Shown: in pieces, positions 37,493-47,365 of the stretch | How positions within the stretch are numbered: position 1 is the first letter of the stretch | Layout: each line of letters opens with the position of its first letter | Source: Deroplatys truncata | Lineage: Eukaryota > Arthropoda > Insecta > Mantodea > Mantidae | Reading direction: 5' to 3' | NCBI GenBank assembly: GCA_030765065.1 | Contig: CM060978.1 | Coordinates: 58,742,421 to 58,806,420, forward strand | Length of the DNA stretch: 64,000 nt | The notes under the pieces: model-generated | What the model was told of the DNA's origin: nothing | The model's database searches: none | What the model saw: only the letters and a program-made list of their open reading frames with translations | Made by a program: the position numbers and the translations under genes

Positions 37493-38152
37493 ATCTGATG
37501 TGATGCCTTTCTCTACCCTCAAGCTATTCCTAATGAAGCTTATTTTTCTATCTACTATACTTTTATCCAAATAAACCTTTGCAGAAATAGCTACATAACC
37601 CATTTCGTTAGGGTACAAAGAGAACAGCGATAGCTGGACGCTATATGCTGGCCTTAAAATTCCATACTGTTTCCTCGCAATCGCGAGAAACAACTGAATA
37701 TTGACAGGACTTTAATGAATGACCAACTGTACAAATTCCTTCCGAATGAAAAGGTCTTCAAAGCCTATTTCCAGAAAATTTAAGATATACATTTTATTTA
37801 TCATATAAATATCTTTAATATCTAGTATTTTAATCAAAATGTTCAGTCCTTTCTTAGAAGATTAAATTTTCTAAAACTATTCTATGTAAAGGGTAGTTGG
37901 GGGTGGGGAATTTTCTTGAGAAACTTCGTGTCGCATTTTGGAAGATACTGAACTTAAGTAGTAAGCTTGGTGCTTAACCGACTTTTCGTTTTTGAGTTAT
38001 GCTGCTCATACACACACAGACAAGACACACATGTTTCCAAAGGGCTTCAGGGGGCCTCAAAATGTGTATTTCCGGCGAAATCTCGGTATCGAATTTTTGG
38101 GTGGAATGCAATACTTCCCCTACTTACCATACGTAGCAGAGAAAGCAAAAAT
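37493..38152 (-). mobile_element. Old HINE-like copy, minus orientation
   Basis: From ATCTGATGTGATGCCTTTCTC to CATACGTAGCAGAGAAAGC. The old subfamily tail (CCTTTGCAGAAATAGC, CTGGCCTTAAAATTCC) is present. The microsatellite is shortened. Confidence 0.65.
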
Positions 38153-38302
38153 AATATAAGATTTTTAACATATCAAACTTTCACTTACTGAAAAATTAGC
38201 CACGTGTTTTAGGTTTTTGTAAAAATGTTTCGTTATTTCTATTTAACTTTGGAGGTATTTATTAATTACTTCCCTCAAATCAAAAGTTACGCTACGCCTC
38301 TG

Positions 38303-38420
38303 GATAAATCATAAGAGAAAACCAAATGTTAGTACAGAAATATTGTAGATCTCGCTGTAATATACAGTTTATGTTAACTGCTTTTCAGCATTGGCCGTTC
38401 TTAATATTACATATTTAACG
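38303..38420 (+). mobile_element. Old HINE-like fragment, right flank of hAT-like element
   Basis: ATCATAAGAGAAAACCAAATG...TGTAGATCTCGCTG continues the fragment that stops at 35783. Confidence 0.55.
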
Positions 38421-39058
38421 TTTCCGTAGTTAAAAGTCTTCGAAATCCACAAATTATCTTAGAAAAAGTCTGAATCTTCACAGGTTTTTGTTTTGTTTTC
38501 CATATTCTGAACGCATTGAAGTCCATAAGGTTGAATCGAATTCATTTCTAACCAAAAATATATGCATAACGTGCATATAAGAATGAATAGTAGTTTTAAT
38601 GCAGCGTAGAGAAAAACTATGATATTGTTGGTATTATTTCCAAGTGTTTCCGCATTGTTTTCACCACAAAACGAACATAAGTTAAAATCTGCACTAGTAA
38701 GAAAATGGCAAACGTCATGCTTAACCACGATACCAAATTTCAAATTGTTAGCCTATTCATGTTATATAAATAAATATATAAATAAAATTCTGGGCTTACA
38801 AGTAACCTGAAAGCCTAGTCCGTGATATATTTTCTGAGGTTTTCGCTTATCCCGAAGCTTATCCGAGTGTCGGGAGGTCTAAGGTATCCGGGTCTATTAG
38901 AGAATTACTTCAACCATCTCGTTCACTAACCCCCCCATATGACCTACCGGGTTAGAGACCTTTAAATTAAAAAAAAAGTAAACTAAGCTATTTGCACTAT
39001 ACAGCAAAAGTTGTGTTTTGTTTTATAAAAACTACTATTATCCTAACACTGTTTAATA
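38421..39058. other. Unassigned sequence
   Basis: No gene. A short run GCTTATCCCGAAGCTTATCCG (about 38845) resembles pogo/Tigger-type ends, but only weakly and without a partner. Confidence 0.35.
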
Positions 39059-39060
39059 TA

Positions 39061-40400
39061 CACTGCCGTTTGTGAAAATTGCAACACCAAGTAAGAATTT
39101 CCCGAATAACTCCAAACTTGCTTGAAGTGTAGAAGAGTGTGCAGGCAATAAGTGATTAGGTTTGCAGAGAGATGGAGTACACGTAGGACGAGCAGAGCCC
39201 TCTCGTGTCGGTCCGACAAGGTCAGTAATGCACCCAGTGTAGTTAGTGCACAGTTGTCAAACAAGGTGGAAACAATAAAGTGAGTGCCACTATGCCTCGT
39301 CGACGTCAAATGGAGCCATATCGGCATGTGAGCGAGTTCGAACGGGGCAGAATTATTGGTCTCCGGGAAGCGGGTTTGTCATACCGTGACATTTTGGCTC
39401 GTTCAGGGCATGCTGCTACAAAGTGATGCGTGTCTGAAAGCAGTGGATAGATGAAGGTCGTACACAGCAAAGAGCGGGACCACGGAACATGATAACACAG
39501 CACGGGATGACAGTCATCTTGTCCGCATGGCCATAACGAACCGTGCAGCTTCATCCACAATGTTGGCTCGACACTGGAGCACTGCGAAAGGTGTGAACTT
39601 GTCTGCATCAGCGGTTCGTCGTCTGCTGTAGGTTGGACTGGTTGCATGCATGCCATTACGTCGGCTTCCATTGTCCAGAAAACACAAGCCCCTCCGACTG
39701 CAATGGGCACGTCAACATCTTCACTGGTGTGCTGAGAGGCAAAATGTAGTCTTTTTGGACGAGTCACGCTTCAACGTGTCCTACAGTGATGGCCGCATAC
39801 GTGTCCGGCGATACCGTGGTAAGCGCAACCTGGAGAACTGCATTGCTGAGCGGCATAGCGCACAAACACTAGGTGTGGTTGTTTGGGGCGCCACAACAAC
39901 CGATCTCGCCTTCTATGAATTGAGGGCACTTTGAACAGCAACTGGTACCTAACGGTGGTTGTAGAGCCTGAGGTACTCCCCCTGCTTCAGGCATCTCCAC
40001 GGGCCACATTTCAACACGAAAATGCCCAGCCACATATTGCGACTTTTTCGAAGAGTGACTGGTACCAATGCTTCCCTGGCCTGCAGGTTCGCCTGATATG
40101 TCGCCCATCGAACATATCCGGAATATGGTTGGTCGGCACCTGGTGCGTCACGGTCCTCCAGTAACCAGTGTTACGGATTTTTTGGCAGGAATAGAAACGG
40201 CGTGGAGTGAAATCCCTCAGGAACTTATTCAGAACCTTTATGATTCAATGTCACGGTGTATAGCAGCTCTAATTTCAGCGTACGTAAGCCACACCAAATT
40301 CTGAATATTAGAGCTCAAAGGTCATGTATAGATTTGAAAGGTTTATCATTTGAAAGGATTATCGCAAATTGACAGTCAAATGTTTTTCACAGTTAAGCCA
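39061..40400 (+). mobile_element. Tc1-like transposon, decayed, 3' end not found
   Basis: The left end CACTGCCGTTTGTGAAAATT follows TA (39059-39060), the Tc1 target. It continues GCAACACCAAG as in arthropod Tc1 elements. The matching right terminal repeat is not visible near 40300-40440, so the 3' end is lost or diverged. It encodes a broken transposase and lies close to, and on the opposite strand from, the DDR-family exon, hence probably intronic. Confidence 0.8.
39292..40304 (+). pseudogene. Tc1 transposase pseudogene
   Basis: The start codon at 39292 gives MPRRRQMEPYRHVSEFERG, the usual Tc1 N-terminus, then LREAGLSYRDILARSGH (helix-turn-helix). Further on are RKHKPLRLQWARQHLHW, VFLDESRFNVSYSDGR (first catalytic Asp), VVVWGA, FQHENAQPHIA (second catalytic position, Glu instead of the usual Asp in HDNARPH), and SPDMSPIEHI with the third acidic residue. 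The reading frame changes several times and there are stops (for example near 39425). The family is about 340 residues; the remnant spans it nearly end to end. Not functional. Confidence 0.9.
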
Positions 40401-40404
40401 ATAC

Positions 40405-40980
40405 ACACAAACTTCCCAACACCTTCAAACAGTTGCGTAATTTGAATTTGGGATTAGTGATGCTTGGTTTATAGTGGTACAACTAGTGTAAAAAGTCGTG
40501 ACAGTTCCCAACTCCTGAAGCACAGGTGCCAATAGAACTGACGAGCCCAATTGCATTAGAAGAGTAGTGGGGGCCAGCGAATGCCTCCGAGTTGTGATAT
40601 TACTTCCAGTCCCTTGCTCCCTCGCTACTCTTACCACTTCTCTCTTGCACATATGGAGTGTCACGATGTTTTACACGAGCTGTAATGTGTAATATAAAGG
40701 AGGCGTGGCACCTATGAGACACACACAGGCCATGTGATACTATTTGTAGTGGAGCTAGACTAAATCAATTGATATTGTGAAACAAATATACTAAATTATA
40801 TCTAATATCAAAAAATGGTGATCTTTGTTCAGTTTTGGATCAATCTTCCCTACTGCCTCACCTTTACATAATATTATATGACAGTTCACAAAGATTCATT
40901 GACTGAATTCACACATCAATTTAACTTCATTGTAGTTTACAGGTTCTAGAATGCCAAACATGCAGGACAATAAGACAGTC
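40405..40980. other. Probable intron sequence next to the DDR exon
   Basis: No repeat or exon recognised between the Tc1 remnant and the splice donor of the minus-strand exon. Confidence 0.4.
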
Positions 40981-40986
40981 ACTTAC
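40981..40986 (-). other. 5' splice donor of the DDR exon
   Basis: Minus-strand GGTAAAG/GTAAGTG, a consensus donor. Confidence 0.85.
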
Positions 40987-41166
40987 CTTTACCGTGGCCC
41001 TTGAGATCCAATCTGAACACATCCTGTCCCTTCTGTCCGTCCACCAGCTGTCCAAGGCCTCCACTGAGATACCCGGACTCCTCGTGTCCGTCATACGTCC
41101 TGTCAGAGAGATCCACCTCTGATCCGCGTTGTACACCCTGGGGCATCGAATAGCTCAGCAGTCCCT
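40987..41166 (-). CDS. Discoidin domain receptor (DDR) family, single internal exon
   Basis: The minus strand has an acceptor (AACATTGTTTGCAG) just upstream of 41166 and a donor (GTAAGT, 40981-40986). Between them is 180 bp, phase 1 at both borders, open throughout. The translation contains GLLSYSMPQGVQRGSEVDLS, DRTYDGHEE and GGLGQLVDGQKGQDVFRLDL. From memory, vertebrate DDR1/DDR2 and insect Ddr receptor tyrosine kinases have this same pattern (GLLSY..P, TYDG, GGLGQL.DG) at the link between the N-terminal discoidin domain and the discoidin-like domain. These receptors bind collagen at the cell surface. Flanking exons are not found in the window, so both adjacent introns are long. Strength: motif and splice structure seen; family from knowledge; paralogue not assigned. 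Confidence 0.88.
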
Positions 41167-41515
41167 CTGCAAACAATGTTAACAATCATGTACCTCAGGA
41201 GTACGACTACCTCTGTGTAGACACAACTCTAATGCAAATACAATGTTAAAGCAAAACATTTCGGGATTAATAGTGCATCTGCATGGACTCTTGTGTATAT
41301 TGCTACAACTCAAAAGTATGGTTGCATATATTTCAACAATGTAGATATGTGTTCATTGCTTCAGGCCACCTCCCTGTCCACTCAAAAGTACATACTTGCG
41401 CAACAATTTGGACAGTGTTGTAACGTATACCTTGGAGCAGAAAAATTTACCCATATAAGAAAGAGGGAAAGGTTTATAGGAAAGGTTTCGGACTGTGTAG
41501 TTTGAAGAAGGTTTG
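41167..41515. other. Probable intron sequence upstream of the DDR exon
   Basis: Begins with the acceptor tract (minus-strand AACATTGTTTGCAG, 41167-41180). No other exon is recognised. Confidence 0.4.
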
Positions 41516-41645
41516 TTGCTGCTATGTATGATAAAACGTTTCCGGTAGCCTTCGCCCCAAAAAAATGTACTTTCCGGTGGCCTTTGGACCAAATGTTTAA
41601 AAAAATATTATCTCTGTAATTTTTTACTGTTTCTTTAAATATTAA

Positions 41646-41700
<55 letters not shown>

Positions 41701-42086
41701 CTGTGAGAATTTTTTATTAATTACTTGCACTTTTTAACACGTAAACTATTTTTGTCTCACACAAAATACGTATTAAATTTCTCAAGGACATATCTCGCGT
41801 CCGGTTTGGAGTACTGTTTACAAGCAACTGACTTCTGAATTTGTAAATTTTGTTCCATTTTAGTTTCTGATTGGCTAATCCTAGTCCAATAGAATACACC
41901 TTCATTTAACTAAAGCTTTTTCTGATTGTTGATTGGCTATTTTATAAACTGTCACAAAAATTACATTATTATCTCCAAGAATTACCAGTAGCATTTAAAC
42001 TTTTTAATTCATTGTTGCCTTAAGGTTACCTCATTGTTAGCAACTTTTAACCTATTATTCTCACAGCTCCTACATTATTAAATTAC
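41516..42086 (-). mobile_element. LTR-like element A3, truncated at the outer end
   Basis: Minus-oriented, from CGGTAGCCTTCGCCCCAA (about 41540) to CAGCTCCTACATTATTAAATTAC. The leader is short, and a second decayed GGTGGCCTTTGGACC follows. The outer TGAGGCAG end is missing. It contains a (TA)n(GA)n microsatellite at 41651-41700. It joins head-to-head with A4. Confidence 0.6.
41651..41700. repeat. (TA)15(GA)10 compound microsatellite
   Basis: An alternating TA run, then an alternating GA run, inside the LTR-like copy A3 where relatives have only ATTTATATATT-type sequence. Confidence 0.9.
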
Positions 42087-42835
42087 CAGAAAAAGCGTTA
42101 GTTAAAAGAAGGTATTCTATTGAATTAGGAATAGCCAATCAGAGACTTGAAATACAGAAATTTACAAGTTTAGGAGGTTGAAATCAGTTCAGTTGCCTGC
42201 AAACAGTGTTCCTAACCGAACGCGGGACAAGTCCTGGAGAAGTATAATACGTATTCGTGTGAGACGAAAAATAAGTTTATGCGTTAAAAAGTGTAATTAA
42301 TTAATAAAAAGAATCTCACAGCTCTCTCTATCAGTGAAGTGTTATTTAAATAGTATCAAGCATTAATAAAAGGAGTGAAGTAAAATTATAATCTGTGTAA
42401 GCCTACATTCCTAGTCACACCACAACCCTGGCATGAGAATTGTGTCTCTAACAATAATATTGACGCAGCCGAGGCGAACATAAATATTTAATACTTAAAG
42501 AAACAATCAAATTACAAAGTTAATATTTTTAAAATCTTGGGGCAAAGGCTACCGTCTACCATACGTGCGGTTGCAACTAGTTCAAGTGTTCGGCTCCCCA
42601 AAAGTTGAAATATAGTACAACTCCTTTAGTGCACCTTCTTCAAATTGACGCCCAAAGCGTGGTGCAAATAATGCAAAGATACCATCTTCTTCAAACTGGC
42701 TTTCTATACCTAGCAGTAACAACGTAAAGACAATATCTACTTCAAATTGGCTTTCCATACCTAGCAGCAACAACGTAAAGACAATATCTACTTCAAATTG
42801 GCGTCCATACGTGGTGCTAATAAATTAGGCTTGCC
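42087..42835 (+). mobile_element. LTR-like element A4, truncated at the outer end, with leader
   Basis: Begins at CCAGAAAAAGCGTTAGTTAA (about position 355 of the family) and runs through GACGCAGCCGAGGCGAACAT and TTGGGGCAAAGGCTACCG (about 42537). The leader has four or more degenerate units such as TTCAAATTGACGCCCAAAGC and TTCAAATTGGCGTCCATACG, plus a 52-bp tandem (TTCAAATTGGCTTTCCATACC ... CAACGTAAAGACAATATCTA). The units resemble the tRNA-Lys-type primer binding site context TGGCGCCCAACGTGGGGC of LTR retrotransposons. Confidence 0.6.
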
Positions 42836-43189
42836 ACCAGTCAGAGTAGAATTCATTAATAGAAGTTATTTTTGACTCCTTTACTTCACGCAAACAATAG
42901 CATCGCTCATTGGTTTATATTTGTTTCTTGATAAGTGTTCCAAGACAGTAACAGACGTGATAAGGGCTGAGGGAAATCTAATATTGATTAATGGAAACCT
43001 TAAGAACGCTATTGTAATCTAGGGGAAAGGGCTCCTTTTCTGTTTCAAGTGTGTATACCTCTACAAAAATGTAAAACACAAAGTTCAGGCATACGTCTTA
43101 TTACATGCGAAACATCCAAACCTATGCTCCTGCACTTGCGTTTGTTATTGTTTACTTTACTTTTGATGTTAGCCACACGCTTGGGAACC
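42836..43189. other. Unassigned sequence
   Basis: No recognised feature. Confidence 0.35.
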
Positions 43190-44126
43190 CAACTTGTAGT
43201 AGATTGTTGTTTACGTAGGAGTTTGCACCACCTTTGGGCGTTAATTTGAAGAAGATCGTCTTATGTTATATGCTGCTACGTATGAGAAGCGGATTTGAAG
43301 ATGTATTTTTGTAGTTACGCTCCAAGTTTAAAAAAAATACTATTTTAACTTTGTAATTAAACTGCTTCTATAGATAGTATTTATGTTTATGTTTGCCTCG
43401 GCTGCATCAGTCTTACTTTAGAGACACGTTTCTCTTAATCAGGGCGTGGTAGTACAAAAATGTAGGCTTACACAGATTTTAAGTTTAAATTCACTTCTTT
43501 TTATTAATCCTTGGCACAAATTAAATAGCACTACACTGATATTATGAGCTGTGAGATTCCTTAATTTAAAACTTGCACTTTGTTATCACGTATACTTAAT
43601 TTTCATTGCACACGAATACGTAATATTTCTTTAGAGAACACATCTTCCATCCAATTACTACCAAGGTCTGCAGGAAACTGAACATATTTCAACCGTCAAA
43701 ACCCGTAAGCTTCTGTATTTCAAATCTCTGATTGTCTAATCCTAGTCCAATCTGCATTTAATTAAAGTTTTTTCTGGCTGTTGATTGGCTATTTTAAACT
43801 GTCACAACATTTACATTATCGTTGCTCCAATCATGACTAGTAACATTTAAACTCTTAAACTCATTATTGCCTCAAGGTTACCTCATTGTTACCTCATTGT
43901 TAGCAACGTTAAACTTATTATTCTCACAGCTCTTACATTATTAGCTTACGTAATGCATTCACATAATATTTTTAAACATATTTGCAATAATATAAACATA
44001 TGCAATGACTGTTACATACATTTTTTTACAAATTATTACATACATATTGCTTGAAGGCGGGCTGTTATTGAATTTACATATTATATAATTTAATTAAAAT
44101 TATCAAGTATTAAAAATACTGCCTCA
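43190..44126 (-). mobile_element. LTR-like element B2
   Basis: The outer end CTGCCTCA is at 44119-44126. It carries ATTGGCTA boxes (about 43785) and GGCTGCATCAG, then the B-type GTAGTTACGCTCCAAG (about 43311). The leader reads GTTTGCACCACCTTTGGGCGTTAATTTGAAG. It is the closest relative of B1 (30997-32110), in opposite orientation. Confidence 0.65.
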
Positions 44127-44467
44127 GTTTTAAGTATCTAAGTAACGAAAGCTCGTTAATTTCTAAACTGTGCTCGTCGGCTGAATGCTTATACACGGAA
44201 ACCAGCCTGGAAACTCGGGATGCAATGCTCAACCTGCCAAATGCAGTTCCCAAACCTGTCAGTATCAGATGAGCTATGTATTACATATCGGTTAGGATCT
44301 ATCTTTTCCTATAGGCTGCTGACAATTTATATCATCCAGCAGAACACGGCTTTGAATCCTGCTGAGCGGTTCCAATGCACCCAATTAAACAAAGGCCTTC
44401 GTTTATTTGGTACCTGAGATCCAAGGCGACAAACACTTATACTTAATTCGTTCATTAATTGTGATAA
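44127..44467. other. Unassigned sequence
   Basis: An open frame of 65 codons at 44220-44417 has no recognised domain and no splice context I trust. Confidence 0.35.
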
Positions 44468-44560
44468 AAGTCTGATGTGTTACATTCATATGACAATCTC
44501 TCTAGCCATTATCGTTGATTATTTCTAAAACATTCCTACCAAACTTTTTTATCTATCAAA
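44468..44560 (-). mobile_element. HINE-like 3'-end fragment
   Basis: AAGTCTGATGTGTTACATTCATATGACAATCTCTCTAGCC matches the reverse of the HINE 3' end, then diverges. Confidence 0.5.
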
Positions 44561-44597
44561 ATTGAAAAAGGACGATCTTGACAGTGAAGAGGTCAAT

Positions 44598-45292
44598 TGA
44601 TGAAATAAATGAGTCGAATTCTATTAAAAGCCATCACTTACATCATGATGGTGAAATCTGACTTTTTTTATTACATAAACCACAGTTTTTTTTAACAAGC
44701 TTTAATTGAGAGCTGTTATTATTGCATGTTTGTAATTCTTTCAATACAGGGGCACATTACTTTTTAATTAAGGTTTTATCAAAATCAGGAAGTCTATTAG
44801 TAATTGTAAGTATATCTGCTATGTAATAATCTGGATTTTTTGAAAAATCAATACAAGCATAACTTGATACCTGACATAAATATAGTAAATCAATCAAGTT
44901 ATGCTTTCTCTGAGAAACAATTACAATTGCTCAATTATGGTGGAAAAATTTGTATTGATTTTTTAAAAAACCCAGATGATTACATAGCTGATATACTTAC
45001 AATTACTAATGAACTACCTGATTTTGATAAAAACTTAATTAAAAAGAAATGTGCCCTTGTATTGAAAGAATTACAAATATGCAATAATAACAGCTCTGAA
45101 TTAAAGCTTGTTAAAGAAATTAATAAAAAACCTGTGGTTTATGTTAAAGCAGATAAAGGCAACAAGATTGTAATTTTAGACAAAGATGAACGTTACAATA
45201 GGGTACAGAATTTGCTTAACTATTTAAAAAAAACAGATTTTACCATCATGATGTAAGAGAAGGCTTTTAATATCATTCGACTCATTTATTTT
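44598..45292 (+). mobile_element. Penelope-like element fragment, folded back on itself
   Basis: 44598-44856 is the reverse complement of parts of 44950-45292 (for example ATAAATGAGTCGAATTCTATT against AATATCATTCGACTCATTTATT). The left arm lacks the stretch matching about 45145-45230. The sense arm encodes the N-terminal part of a Penelope-like protein. Inverted, truncated duplicates are known for Penelope-like elements. The 3' reverse transcriptase core and GIY-YIG domain are absent. Confidence 0.75.
44884..45256 (+). pseudogene. Penelope-like reverse transcriptase, N-terminal fragment
   Basis: The open frame continues from further 5' in the inverted arm, but recognisable similarity starts near IVNQSSYAFSEKQLQLLNYG, the usual LS...E..LL..G segment of Penelope-like elements. 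Then YVKADKGNKIVILDKDERY gives the conserved KADKGN block that precedes the RT palm in this class. The frame stops at 45254-45256 after FTIMM. RT motifs (such as YADD) and the endonuclease are missing, so this is about 120 codons of a protein usually over 700. Fragment, not functional. Confidence 0.75.
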
Positions 45293-45500
45293 ATCATTTT
45301 TATCTACTTCATGATAATCAGAGTAACCGCTTGTAGAAAGGTTTTCGTTATGCTTTACGTTGTAGGTATAAAGGAGATGCAGGAGGCCGAAGCGATGTTC
45401 AAATGTTTAAAAACGCGTGGCTCTATGCTAGGCTAGAACAAATGGCATGCGAAGAACAAATGAATGGTGCAAGCGCTTTAAAAACCAACAACCTTTCTTC
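45293..45500 (-). mobile_element. Old HINE-like fragment
   Basis: Minus-oriented tail region: GTTGTAGGTATAAAGGAG, GCGATGTTCAAATGTTTAA, GTGGCTCTATGCTAGGC. Diverged. Confidence 0.45.
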
Positions 45501-45636
45501 TTTGTTTTTTTTTTATGCACGTTATCAACCTCTTTTTATTCACGTTTTATCCTGGAGATTCACTAGATGTTGACTGTAAATCTGGTATCTTTTCTGCGGA
45601 CTTCTGATTCTCCTAATGGCTTCAAACCCCTGTCGT

Positions 45637-45861
45637 TCTCCGTGGTATAGTGGTTACTATGCTAGTCTCTAATTCCCGAGGACGCGGGTTTAAACCCGGC
45701 AGAGGGCAATGGATTTTTTCGGGCGTAAAAATCCTTAGAATGGCTTCCGCCTAATAAAGAGGCCTCTGAGCAACATTTTCGGTCTTTCACGCCCAATATA
45801 GAATGGGACGCTAAGGCCCACAGCAGTTAAATAGCGTCCATAAATAAAACTGAATTTAATT
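45637..45861 (+). mobile_element. tRNA-derived SINE, TCCGTGGT-type, copy 1
   Basis: The head TCTCCGTGGTATAGTGGTTAC has an A box (TGGTATAGTGG) and a B-box region GGTTTAAACCC (about 45688). The body includes AATAAAGAGGCCTCTGAGC, CGGTCTTTCACGCCCAATAT and GTCCATAAATAAAACTG. It shares head and body with 63713-63957. It resembles a tRNA gene only in the first ~75 bp and lacks a full cloverleaf. Confidence 0.75.
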
Positions 45862-45879
45862 TGTGTCATGTCCCTGCCA

Positions 45880-46145
45880 GTCTGTCAACTTTCATTCTTA
45901 TAATATGGTTATTCCATTCCTTTGTCCTCTCTTCACAAATCTTTAATATCGATTATTTCCCACCGATTACTTACGTCTTTATTTCTCATCCTATCACTTC
46001 TAGCCTTCCCTATTATCGATCTTAAAATATTGATTTCTACTGTTTGATATAACTGCCTATTTTCCTCGTGACAGTTCGGATTTCGGGTCCATATGTCAGG
46101 ATCGGTCTTACCATTGTCTTATATATTTTAACTTTCCCTTTTCTA
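45880..46145 (-). pseudogene. LINE reverse transcriptase C-terminal fragment
   Basis: The minus-strand translation shows KIYKTMVRPILTYGPEIRTV, matching the (L/I)YKT.(V/I)RP.LTYG.E.W block that follows the RT domain in many insect LINEs. About 70 codons later comes EERTKEWNNHIIRM, like the usual K.R...W.GH..RM end. Several stops interrupt. No endonuclease or RT core is present. The clade is not assigned. Confidence 0.7.
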
Positions 46146-46159
46146 CTAAAACCAATAAC

Positions 46160-46450
46160 GTATCGAAAAAGCTAAATAAACACCAAAGGATATCTCGGAA
46201 ATGGATTAAGTCACAAAGAAAGATTATTTGAAATAACTTTTATATTTTAAATATACAAAATATGTTTCAAAGAATCTCTAATGTTTTACCAGGTATACAG
46301 AATTCGACGAAATGAATTCGGAATGAAGAGGAATTTTTATACAACTACCTGAAATACACTATATTTTAATCAGTCATTGAAGCCATTTTAATAAACTCTA
46401 ATTATCTTCCTGATGCTGATTTTAAATAGGAAGTTTGTGTTTACACGACA
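46160..46450 (-). mobile_element. Very old HINE-like fragment
   Basis: Minus-oriented middle part (GGATATCTCGGAAATGG, AATGTTTTACCAGG). Diverged. Confidence 0.45.
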
Positions 46451-46452
46451 TT

Positions 46453-47296
46453 TTGTTTTTACTTTCTGTACCAGCATCTAGAAGGTAGAGAAAGTATTAT
46501 ATTCCATGCAAGAATTCGATACCGAGATTTCAAAAGAAATGTTTTGAGACTCCCCTGAATCCAAATAAAGCATTTTTGGAAACATGTCCGTGTGTGTCCA
46601 TGAGCAACATAACTCAAAAATGAAATTTGGAGAAATACCAAACTTAATATTTGAGTTCAGTGTCTTCCAAGAATGCGACACGAAGGTTCTTAAGAAAATA
46701 CCCCACCTCAACTACCCTTTACATGGAATATGTTTCCAAAATTTTGATTTTCTAGAAATTGACTAACGATTTTGATTAAAATACCATATATTAAGGACAT
46801 TTACATGACAGATAAAATGTCTATCTTGAAGTTCCTGGAAATAGCCTAGGAAGTCCCTTCATTCTGAAGGAATCTTGTATAACTGGTAAACTTTAAGCGA
46901 TAGTCGAAAACGTACCACAGAAAAAAATGCAGACCTCTTTAAAAAACACAACGGCATAAGCCGTTTATTAGATATCCGTTACTAAAGGTTCGAATTGTTC
47001 AATACCTTTTATTATTTTTATTTTCCGTCGATTTTCAGCTGTTTCTCACGATTGCATGGAAACAGAATGGAATTTTAAGGCCAGATATAGCGTCCAGATC
47101 TTAAACATTTAACTGTCGCTGTTCTCTTTGTATTTATAACGGAGTAATGTAGCTCTTTCTGCAAACGTTTATTTGTATTAAATATAGTAGATAGGAAAAT
47201 AAGCTTTAGTAGAATAGTTAGCATACCCACCAATAAAAATACAGGGTAAACAAAGTCATGCAAATGTATCACATCAGATCAGATCAGATTTTTCAG
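46453..47296 (+). mobile_element. Old HINE-like element, near full length
   Basis: Starts TTACTTTCTGTACCAGCATC and ends CAAATGTATCACATCAGATC, with the last six bases (CAGATC) triplicated at about 47274-47290. The microsatellite is only GTGTGTCC. Tail of the old subfamily (GGCCAGATATAGCGTCC). Confidence 0.6.
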
Positions 47297-47365
47297 ATAT
47301 TTCACACACAAACACACATACCAACACACACGAAAACATACACGGACCAAGGAGAAGTACTGTAT

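Larger units (their letters stand above)
35784..38302. mobile_element. hAT-like non-autonomous element, 2519 bp, defined by TIRs
   Basis: The ends are CAGGGGCGTAGCGT (35784-35797) and ACGCTACGCCTCTG (38289-38302), a 14-bp inverted repeat with one mismatch. CAGGGGCGTAGC-type ends are characteristic of hAT transposons. Flanking octamers GCTAAAAG and GATAAATC agree at 5 of 8 positions, as an old 8-bp duplication might. The same old HINE copy flanks both sides. Inside are a full HINE-like copy (36234-37128) and an old one (37493-38152). No transposase is visible. Confidence 0.65.

Noticed and set aside
39306..39767. 153-codon minus-strand frame
   Set aside because: It is the antisense of the Tc1 transposase remnant.
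45637..45710. Functional tRNA gene
   Set aside because: It has A/B-box-like sequence but no complete cloverleaf, and the same body follows at 63713, so it is a SINE.
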